From positions 1 through 64,000 of the forward strand of contig NZ_AYXG01000081.1 of NCBI RefSeq assembly GCF_000564855.1: a stretch of DNA of 64,000 bases, given 5' to 3'. This DNA is from Actinokineospora spheciospongiae (GTDB taxonomy: Bacteria; Actinomycetota; Actinomycetes; Mycobacteriales; Pseudonocardiaceae). The position numbers were made by a program, and so were the translations under genes. Below the pieces are notes generated by a model. The model saw nothing but the letters and a program-made list of their open reading frames with translations, did not search any database and was not told where the DNA came from. Below, in pieces: positions 58,347 to 64,000 of this stretch (its first letter is position 1; every line of letters begins with the position of its first letter).

Positions 58347-58861
58347 CCGGCATCCGGCCGTCGTCGGCGGTGGCCGCGGTGGTCCTCACCGCGGCCTGTT
58401 CCGGCACACCCGCCCCACCGCCGTCGTTCCCCGCCGTGGAGTCGCGGGTGGACGCCCTGATCGCGCGGGTGCGCGCCGAGGACGGTTTCACCGTCGACCC
58501 GCGCAGCGGGCGGGAACCCACCACCGGCTACGTGGTCGGTTCCGCCCGGGACGCGCGGGTCGTGCCCGCCGCGGACCTGTTCGGCGGCGGTGGCCGGGAG
58601 CTGCTGCTCGGCTACCTGCGGGACAACGCCGGGCACTTCACCGCCGACCCCGCGGTCGACCTGGGCGCCTGGTACGACCGCCGGGGCGCGCGGGTGGTGT
58701 TCAGCCTGGTCTCGGTGGTGGCCGACCGGGACAGCGCGCTCCGGTTGGGCGTGCGCAACAACCAGCGCCTGGTCTACGACGTGGTGGGCAGGGCGGAGCT
58801 GCCCACCGGGGTGGGGGTCACCCCGACGACCGCTGGTACAGCACGAAGCGATGGGTCATAG
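58343..58861 (+). CDS. Small lipoprotein
   Basis: A 172-residue protein with an N-terminal signal (SSAVAAVVLTAACSG) whose Cys is a likely lipidation site. The rest (SRVDALIARVRAEDGF, then LGAWYDRRGARVVFSLVSVVADRDSALRLG) resembles no family I know. It starts in a GTGA overlap with the oxidoreductase large subunit. Its last 44 bases overlap the convergent membrane-protein gene, an unusually long 3' overlap. Confidence 0.72.
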   Translation: MTGIRPSSAVAAVVLTAACSGTPAPPPSFPAVESRVDALIARVRAEDGFTVDPRSGREPTTGYVVGSARDARVVPAADLFGGGGRELLLGYLRDNAGHFTADPAVDLGAWYDRRGARVVFSLVSVVADRDSALRLGVRNNQRLVYDVVGRAELPTGVGVTPTTAGTARSDGS

Positions 58862-59939
58862 CCGTGAGCCACTCGACCTCCCCCGCCAGGTCTGTGCGCT
58901 CGGACCCGCCGTCCTGGGCCACGCGCAGCTGCGCGGCGGCGATGGCGGCGGGCAGGCCGTCCCCCGAGACCGCCTCGTCGCCGACCAGCTGCGCCGTCGC
59001 GGAGTCGACCTCCGCCCGGAAGGCCCGGCGGGCGTCCTGGATCTCCACCACCCGCCGGTGCAGCCAGAAATCCATGTCGCGCACCCGGAGCAGGTCGCGC
59101 AGCCGCGACTTCGGCGGGTCGAGCGACACCTCGGGCACCGCGTCGTACAGCGCCTTCCACAGCGGGTACAGGACGACGTGCGCCCGGTAGGCCCCGAACC
59201 ACTCCCCCAGCTGCGTCAGCCGCGGCCCGACCGTCGGCACCGCCCAGCCGATCAGCGCCAGCGCGGAGCCGACGTCACCGCACAGCCACGCCGTCGGTTC
59301 CAGGAAGCGCAGGTCACCGCCGAGCTGGCCCGCGGTGATGTCGGCGACCCGGATCGCGCCGTAGACCAGGATCACGCACGCGCCGACCGTAGTGATCACC
59401 ATGCCGGTCCGCAGCCACGAGCGGTCGGCGATGCGGGCGAACCGCGCGCAGTTGCGCGCCACGTCGACCTGCCCGGCGATGCAGGCCACCGCGTAGATGA
59501 CCAGGTAAGGCGCCTGGGACAGCTGGTGGGTGTACTCCACGTAGAAGTCGTCGAACTTCTGCACCCTCGGGATGAACAGGAAGAAGGTGGTGACGAACGC
59601 CAAGACCATGCCACCGGCGAGCAGCGCCCGGACGGTGCCCTGCCGCCTGGCCCGTTCGGCCGGGTAGGTCCAGTGCGCCATCAGCACCTGCTGGGCGCCG
59701 GTCAGCCCGAGCACGCACACCGCGGAGACCATGCCCGCGCTGTTGGGCACCCCGGTCGTCCGGTCGATGAGGACGTAGACCGGGGGCAGCAGCACGAGGT
59801 AGCCGAGCGCGGAGAAGCCGACGTAGACGCAGAACGCGCTGTTGGCCACGTCGCGCGGGTTCCGCACCAGCGCACCGGTGCGCAGGACCAGGAAAGCCGC
59901 ACCGATGAGCAGGCAGATCAGGTGCAGCGTGGTGGTCAA
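58818..59939 (-). CDS. MAB_1171c-type (DUF6545) membrane protein
   Basis: A 373-residue protein with seven predicted transmembrane helices in the first 230 residues (LHLICLLIGAAFLVLRTGALV onwards). A cytoplasmic helical domain follows, opening PTVGPRLTQLGEWFGAYRAHVVLYPLWKAL, the mark of the MAB_1171c/DUF6545 family. TTG 59939 overlaps the stop of the ImmA-like gene, the usual partner of this family in actinomycetes. Function is unknown; transporter or toxin-like roles have been suggested by annotation only. Confidence 0.8.
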   Translation of the reverse strand: MTTTLHLICLLIGAAFLVLRTGALVRNPRDVANSAFCVYVGFSALGYLVLLPPVYVLIDRTTGVPNSAGMVSAVCVLGLTGAQQVLMAHWTYPAERARRQGTVRALLAGGMVLAFVTTFFLFIPRVQKFDDFYVEYTHQLSQAPYLVIYAVACIAGQVDVARNCARFARIADRSWLRTGMVITTVGACVILVYGAIRVADITAGQLGGDLRFLEPTAWLCGDVGSALALIGWAVPTVGPRLTQLGEWFGAYRAHVVLYPLWKALYDAVPEVSLDPPKSRLRDLLRVRDMDFWLHRRVVEIQDARRAFRAEVDSATAQLVGDEAVSGDGLPAAIAAAQLRVAQDGGSERTDLAGEVEWLTAMTHRFVLYQRSSG

Positions 59940-60487
59940 ACCCCACCCCCGGCGGGCGCGAACGACCGTTCCAGCCGGGCCAGCACGGCCGCGGGGCCCG
60001 AGCCCGCGGGGCCGCGGCGCGCTGAGAACGACCGGATGCGCAGCAGGATCAGCGAGGCCATCACCTCGGCCTCGAGTTCGTGGTCGTCGGAGTACTCGGC
60101 GCGGGCGAGCATGTCGCGGACCAGGAGCGGGTCCAGGTCGGGGAACAGCAACCGGGAGGTCTCGTCGTCGACAGGCCCGGTGCTGCGGTGCCCGCAGACG
60201 ATGTGCGCGAGTTCGTGGGCGATGATGTGTTCCTGGTGCGGCACAGTCGTACCGGCCTCGTAGACGATGAGGTCGGTGCCCGCCACGGCGAGCCAGAGCC
60301 CGGAGCACGGCGAGGCGGCCAGCGCCATCGGCACCAGCTGGATGGGCCTGCCGGTGCGTCTGCTCAGGGCCTCGATGAGCGCCGCGATGCTGTCGACCTC
60401 GGGCAAGTCGAGCGCGGAGAGCCGCGCCTGGCAATCACGCAGGAACCTGGTGACCCTGGCGCGGGAAGTGGGTGCGGTGGGTGTCAT
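59936..60487 (-). CDS. ImmA/IrrE-like metallopeptidase family protein
   Basis: A 183-residue protein with HEHIIAHELAHIVCGH, which includes an HExxH-type zinc site (HELAH), and an acidic C-terminal helix SDDHELEAEVMASLIL that could give the third ligand. ImmA/IrrE peptidases cleave repressors in mobile elements and stress systems. Here the partner is the DUF6545 membrane protein downstream and no XRE repressor gene is adjacent. A palindromic sequence lies about 180 bp upstream. Confidence 0.82.
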   Translation of the reverse strand: MTPTAPTSRARVTRFLRDCQARLSALDLPEVDSIAALIEALSRRTGRPIQLVPMALAASPCSGLWLAVAGTDLIVYEAGTTVPHQEHIIAHELAHIVCGHRSTGPVDDETSRLLFPDLDPLLVRDMLARAEYSDDHELEAEVMASLILLRIRSFSARRGPAGSGPAAVLARLERSFAPAGGGV

Positions 60488-60669
60488 CGGTGCTGTGTGC
60501 TCCTCGGTGCGGAGGCATGCCTACAGGCCGGTGGGCAAGCGAACCCGGTGTCATACCGCTGAAGGGCGAGGTCGCACCCCCCGGGAACGGGCGGCGCGGA
60601 AAACTCCCCAGTCGACCGTCGCGCAGTTCGTCGGTTTGTCACATCCACCCGATGCTGCCGTATCACCCT

Positions 60670-60684
60670 CGTGTTGACAACACG
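60670..60684. promoter_or_regulatory. 15-bp palindrome CGTGTTG-A-CAACACG
   Basis: A perfect inverted repeat in the 234-bp gap between the quinone-reductase gene and the ImmA-like gene. On the minus strand it contains TTGTCA, which could act as -35 for the ImmA operon. Candidate operator only; the gap holds no gene that I can support. Confidence 0.4.
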
Positions 60685-60721
60685 AATACGCGCACCCCGT
60701 TGTGCGCCGTCCAGGTGAGGC

Positions 60722-61720
60722 TCAGCCCACCTCCACCACGATCTTCCCGACCTGCCGGTTCGACTCCAGGTAGTGGTGCGCGGCGACGATGTCGTCGAGG
60801 GCGAAGGTGCGGTCGATGGTGGGGCGCAGCCACCCTCGCACCAGCCCCTCGTTCACGAAGCGCACACCGCGGCGGCGGCGCTCGGCGTCCCTGGTCAGCT
60901 CGAACACGGTGTAACCGCGCAGCGCCAGGCCTTTCGCCACCGCGACCCGCGGGAAGGGGGTCTCCTGGCCGCTGAGGCTGCCGTAGACCACGACCACGCC
61001 ACCGGGGGCGGTGGCCGCCGCCAGGTCGGCGACCCCGGGGCCTGCCACCGGGTCGAACACCAGGCGCACACCCGCCCCGCCGGAGTGGCGCAGCAGCGCC
61101 CCGGTCGTCTCCTCCTCCTCGGTGACGACCACCTCGGCCGCGCCCGCCGCGCGCAGCGCCGCCGCCTTCCCCGCAGTACGCGTGACGGCCACCGGGACGG
61201 CGCCGAGGTGCAGGCAGAGCTGGATCGCGGCCAGCCCGACGCTGCTCGACGCGGCGGTGATCGCCACGACGTCCCCCGCGCCGACGCGGGCGGTGTCGAC
61301 CAGCGCGCCGTACGCGGTCAGGTAGGGCATCCACACCGCGGCGCCGCGGGCCATGTCGACACCGCCCGGCAGCGGCACCAGCGAGTCCACCGGCACGACC
61401 GCGCGGTCGGCGTAGACGCCGTAGTCGTTCATCGAGAACGTCGGCAGCACGCTCACCTCGGCACCGGGGGCGAACCCGGTCACCCCGGCGCCGACCGCCT
61501 CGACCGTGCCCGCCGCCTCGGCTCCCAGGCGGGCGGGCAGCGACCGGGGCTGCTCCAGGTAGCGCCCGGAGCGGAAGCTCGCCTCCGCCCGGTTGAGCCC
61601 GATCGCCGCGACCCGCACCAGGACCTCACCGGCACCGGGCGCCCCGGGGTCACCCTGCTCGACCCGCAGCACGTCCGGACCGCCCACCTCGTGGAACCGC
61701 ACCACCCTGCCCACGGTCAT
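60722..61720 (-). CDS. Zinc-binding-type/quinone oxidoreductase (MDR family)
   Basis: A 332-residue medium-chain reductase of the quinone-reductase branch. It has GRVVRFHEVGGPDVLRV at the start, NRAEASFRSG, the NADPH region ITAASSSVGLAAIQLCLHLGAVPVAVTRT and the C-terminal HHYLESNRQVGKIVVEVG. No zinc ligands are present. It probably reduces quinones or enones with NADPH. It overlaps the upstream SnoaL-like gene by 4 bases (ATGA), so both are expressed from the promoter shared with the divergent TetR gene. Confidence 0.88.
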   Translation of the reverse strand: MTVGRVVRFHEVGGPDVLRVEQGDPGAPGAGEVLVRVAAIGLNRAEASFRSGRYLEQPRSLPARLGAEAAGTVEAVGAGVTGFAPGAEVSVLPTFSMNDYGVYADRAVVPVDSLVPLPGGVDMARGAAVWMPYLTAYGALVDTARVGAGDVVAITAASSSVGLAAIQLCLHLGAVPVAVTRTAGKAAALRAAGAAEVVVTEEEETTGALLRHSGGAGVRLVFDPVAGPGVADLAAATAPGGVVVVYGSLSGQETPFPRVAVAKGLALRGYTVFELTRDAERRRRGVRFVNEGLVRGWLRPTIDRTFALDDIVAAHHYLESNRQVGKIVVEVG

Positions 61721-62169
61721 CCCACCTGCGCCGGGTCGGTGAAGTCGCGGTGGCCCAACTGGCGCATCACGTCGACGAAGTCGAACAGCGCGGTGCGCTC
61801 GACCACCTGCTCGCCGCGGAACCGGTCGATGCCCACGGCGGTGAAGTCCGCCCGCCTGCCGCTGGGGGGCAGCCCGCGGAAGTCACCCAGTTGGGTGCCG
61901 ATCACCCGGACCCGGGTGATCACCACGTCCCCCTCGCAGACCTGCTCCTGCACGCTGTCGACGACGTCCGGGAACGCCGCGCGGAAGTCGCGGACCCAGG
62001 TGCGGACCCCGTCCGGGCCGTGCAGGTCGAACTGCGGCCAGTGGAAGTCCGGCGCGAAGATCTCGTCCGCGAGGTGCAACTCGTTGTGCGTGATGACCTG
62101 CTCGAACAGCTGCGCGATCCGTGCCTTGCGAGCCGCGGGCGACGTACCGGGCGCGATCTGGGCGGTCAT
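61717..62169 (-). CDS. SnoaL/NTF2-like protein
   Basis: A 150-residue cone-shaped alpha+beta barrel protein: FEQVITHNELHLADEIFAPDFHWPQFDLHGPDGVRTWVRDFRAAFPDVVDSV. The middle and end (TRVRVIGTQLGDFRGLPPSGRRADFTAVGIDRFRGEQVVERTALFDF) also match the SnoaL-like polyketide cyclase fold. It could bind or isomerise a small aromatic or polyketide. ATG 62169 is chosen because GGGGGAG is five bases upstream, against a GTG two codons earlier that abuts it. Confidence 0.83.
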   Translation of the reverse strand: MTAQIAPGTSPAARKARIAQLFEQVITHNELHLADEIFAPDFHWPQFDLHGPDGVRTWVRDFRAAFPDVVDSVQEQVCEGDVVITRVRVIGTQLGDFRGLPPSGRRADFTAVGIDRFRGEQVVERTALFDFVDVMRQLGHRDFTDPAQVG

Positions 62170-62184
62170 GTCCACTCCCCCATC

Positions 62185-62202
62185 TCCAACTGATCCGTTG
62201 GA
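62185..62202. promoter_or_regulatory. Candidate TetR operator TCCAAC-N6-GTTGGA
   Basis: Perfect 6-bp arms (62185-62190 and 62197-62202) lie in the 95-bp gap between the divergent SnoaL-like and TetR genes. Position and symmetry fit autoregulation and repression of the quinone-reductase operon. Confidence 0.55.
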
Positions 62203-62264
62203 ATTAGGCTAGGCAGGGTCGCGGTTCGACGTCAACGGCCGCGCCCGGAGGAGGGTGGTCGCCG

Positions 62265-62861
62265 ATGGCCTGGAACACCGCCGAGACGCGGCGCAGGCTG
62301 CGCGCCGCGGCGACCGCCGAGTTCGCCGCCCACGGTCCACACGGGACGACCATGGACCGCATCGCCCGGCGGGCCGGGATCAACAAGGAGCGGCTGTACT
62401 CCTACTTCGGCGGCAAGGACGCGCTGTTCGCGACGGTACTCGGCGAGGAGTTGGCCGCGGTGGCCGCGACCGTGCCGCTGGCCTCCCTCGGCGAGCAGGA
62501 CATCGGCGAGTTCGCCGGGGCCGTCTTCGACCACCACGCCGCCAACCCGACCCTGGTCCGGCTGCTGCACTGGGAGGGCCTGGCCTACTCCGGGCCGGTC
62601 CCGGACGAGTCGGCGCGCACCGGGTTCTACCTGGCCAAGGTCGAGGCGTTCGAGGCGGCGCGGCGCCGCGGCGCGCTCGCCGGGTCGCCGGATGCGGCGC
62701 ACCTGGTGTTCCTGGTGCTGTCCCTGGCGGCCTGGTGGTTCGCGGTGCCCCAGGTCGCGCGGATGCTGACCGGCGCGGACGCCGACGACCCCGGCGAACT
62801 CGCGCACAGGCGCGCCGCGGTGGTCGAGGCCGCGCGGAGGCTGGCCGGTCCGCACGAGTGA
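62265..62861 (+). CDS. TetR family transcriptional regulator
   Basis: A 198-residue repressor with HTH TTMDRIARRAGINKERLYSYFGGKDALFATVL (about residues 28-59) and a ligand domain containing LVRLLHWEGLAYSG and a C-terminal LVLSLAAWWFAVPQVARMLTG helix. CGGAGGAGGG precedes the ATG. It is divergent from the SnoaL/quinone-reductase operon and the palindrome between them is its likely site. Confidence 0.88.
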   Translation: MAWNTAETRRRLRAAATAEFAAHGPHGTTMDRIARRAGINKERLYSYFGGKDALFATVLGEELAAVAATVPLASLGEQDIGEFAGAVFDHHAANPTLVRLLHWEGLAYSGPVPDESARTGFYLAKVEAFEAARRRGALAGSPDAAHLVFLVLSLAAWWFAVPQVARMLTGADADDPGELAHRRAAVVEAARRLAGPHE

Positions 62862-62937
62862 GGGTTGACCCTGATGACGGCGGGCCGCCCACGCCCTAGC
62901 GTCGGGGAACACCGGCCGGATTCAGGAGGACGGACCC

Positions 62938-63039
62938 GTGCGAGGACCCGCCGCAGGACCACTCGACCCGTTTCCCCCCAACGGACGACGCACCCGGGCC
63001 ACCGCGGTCGGTCGACAGCGGCGCGCGGTCTCGTGGTGA
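62938..63039 (+). CDS. Short upstream ORF (33 aa) coupled to the MFS gene
   Basis: A 33-codon frame starting at GTG 62938, nine bases after an excellent AGGAGGA box, reads MRGPAAGPLDPFPPNGRRTR and ends at TGA 63037-63039. Its stop overlaps the GTG (63036) of the MFS gene, which has no Shine-Dalgarno of its own. The peptide is basic and Pro/Arg-rich and shows no known motif. It may act as a leader peptide that carries ribosomes onto the transporter gene. Confidence 0.45.
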   Translation: MRGPAAGPLDPFPPNGRRTRATAVGRQRRAVSW

Positions 63040-64000
63040 CCGGACGGGCCCGGCAGGCGCCGGGGGCGGGCGGGGAGGTCCCCGGCGGCACGCGGCTCAA
63101 CCGCAGGCACCGGCTGGTGTTCGCGGTGTGCGTGGCGGGGGCGTTCTTCGACTCGATGGACCTGCAGGTCATGGCCTTGGTGTCCCCGGTGCTGCTGCGC
63201 GAGTGGGCGCTCACCCCGAGGGCGGTCGGCATGCTCGCGGCCGCGGCGATGCTGGGCATGCTGGTGGGCTCGCTGGTGTTCGGCCGGGTGGCCGACCGGA
63301 TCGGGCGGCGACCCGCTTTCCTGGTCACCGTCGCGGTCTTCGCCGGGTTCGGCGCCCTGTGCGCGGCGGCGCAGGGCCCGGCGCAGTTGACCGTGCTGCG
63401 GTTCTGCGTCGGGGTCGGCATGGGCGGGTTCATCCCGGTCGACACCGCGATGCTGCACGAGTTCCTGCCCGAGGGCGCGCGGGCCCGACTGCTCGCGCTG
63501 TGGGCACTGGCGTTCCCGGTCGGGGCACTGGCGGCGACCGCCCTGGTGCGCTCGGTGCTGCCCGCGACCGGCTGGCGGGGCGCGTTCCTGCTCTGCGCGC
63601 TGCCCGCGGTGCTGCTGTTCCCCCTGCGGCGGCTGGTCCCGGAGACCCCCGCTTTCCTGCTCTCGCAGGGCAGGATCGCCGAGGCGGAGCGGTCGTTGGG
63701 CTGGATCTCCCTCGGCGCAACGGTCAGAGTGGACCCGCCCGCCCCCCGGTCGCGCCCCACCCTGCTGTCCGCGCAGCACCGCTCGACGACCGCGCTGACC
63801 GGCCTGCTCTGGTTCACCTGGAGCTTCGCCTACTTCGGCGTGATCCTGTGGCTGCCGACGCTGCTGGTGCTCGCCGGGATGCCGCTGGCGCAGGTCTTCG
63901 CCTACACCCTCGGCTTCCAGTTGGCGGCGATCCTCGGCCGGGTGGCGATGCTGCCGGTGATCCGGGTGGTCGGGCTGCCCGCGGTCGTCGTGGGCACCGG
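63036..64000 (+). CDS. MFS transporter (partial, runs off window)
   Basis: The first 321 codons of a major facilitator. After a 25-residue basic N-terminus come RLVFAVCVAGAFFDSMDLQV, the loop motif GSLVFGRVADRIGRRPAFLV, and GVGMGGFIPVDTAMLHEFLPEGARA, a pattern of sugar- or aromatic-acid-type transporters (SP/AAHS). About eight helices are visible. The start at GTG 63036 is supported only by overlap with the upstream short ORF; GTG 63033 is possible. The 3' end lies beyond the window. Confidence 0.8.
   Translation, partial: MTGRARQAPGAGGEVPGGTRLNRRHRLVFAVCVAGAFFDSMDLQVMALVSPVLLREWALTPRAVGMLAAAAMLGMLVGSLVFGRVADRIGRRPAFLVTVAVFAGFGALCAAAQGPAQLTVLRFCVGVGMGGFIPVDTAMLHEFLPEGARARLLALWALAFPVGALAATALVRSVLPATGWRGAFLLCALPAVLLFPLRRLVPETPAFLLSQGRIAEAERSLGWISLGATVRVDPPAPRSRPTLLSAQHRSTTALTGLLWFTWSFAYFGVILWLPTLLVLAGMPLAQVFAYTLGFQLAAILGRVAMLPVIRVVGLPAVVVGT

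Noticed and set aside
1-64000. CRISPR arrays, insertion sequences, prophage or integrase genes
   Set aside because: No regularly spaced repeats with unique spacers, no transposase or integrase motifs and no terminal inverted repeats were seen anywhere in the window.

Overview
This 64 kb window is very GC-rich and densely packed. It has many GTG/TTG starts, 4-base ATGA/GTGA gene overlaps, an Scr1/WhiJ-type regulator next to a DUF397 protein, F420-type nitroreductase and ImmA/MAB_1171c-type genes. Together these point to a filamentous actinomycete, probably Pseudonocardiales (Saccharothrix, Actinosynnema, Lentzea or Amycolatopsis-like). That assignment is an inference from gene content; no rRNA or species marker is present. 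Names were assigned by reading motifs by eye, without database searches.

Layout. 1-5.7 kb: an alpha/beta hydrolase divergent from a complete branched-chain amino-acid-type ABC importer (binding protein, two permeases, two ATPases). 5.7-11.7 kb: a hypothetical protein, a large secreted penicillin-acylase-family enzyme with a C-terminal F5/8 domain, a nitroreductase/TetR pair, an FBP zinc-finger protein and a repeat-rich LEA-like protein. 11.9-14.6 kb: a methionine-type ABC importer (MetQ-MetN-MetI order) behind a structured leader. 14.6-20.8 kb: a secreted GH43 enzyme, a TetR/SDR divergent pair, a two-gene RiPP-like unit (25-residue peptide plus ThiF/E1-like enzyme), a ZIP transporter and a YihY/BrkB membrane protein. 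20.9-26.4 kb: a 1379-residue sensor/phosphatase/anti-sigma-type regulator divergent from a zinc alcohol dehydrogenase with a SigB-like promoter. 26.5-34 kb: two divergent operons of glycosyltransferases around a WcbI-like gene. 34-37.3 kb: an FAD-Rieske oxidoreductase and an SRPBCC-ArsR-DUF899 operon.

37.3-39.8 kb: two odd class I tRNA genes, 4 nt apart, lie directly in front of a 775-residue protein of unknown function. 39.8-47.4 kb: small stress-type proteins, a two-component flavin monooxygenase operon with a MarR regulator, an Scr1/DUF397 pair, an ArsR/PRISE-reductase pair, a decayed SDR region and an EspR-like HTH regulator. 47.6-52.9 kb: a biosynthetic operon (acyl-CoA ligase, SDR, acyl carrier protein, AvrD-like protein, P-loop protein, LuxR-type HTH, methyltransferase), which suggests a butenolide or syringolide-like small molecule. 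52.9-58.9 kb: a MarR regulator divergent from an MFS exporter and a PaoABC-type molybdenum hydroxylase with a lipoprotein. 58.8-64 kb: an ImmA/MAB_1171c pair, a quinone-reductase/SnoaL operon with a divergent TetR, and an MFS transporter cut by the window edge.

The most promising undescribed units are (1) the tRNA-tRNA-protein cassette at 37.3-39.8 kb, (2) the minimal peptide plus ThiF unit at 17.5-18.7 kb, and (3) the AvrD operon, which shares 15-bp TCAAC-N5-GTTGA sites with the adjacent EspR-like regulator.
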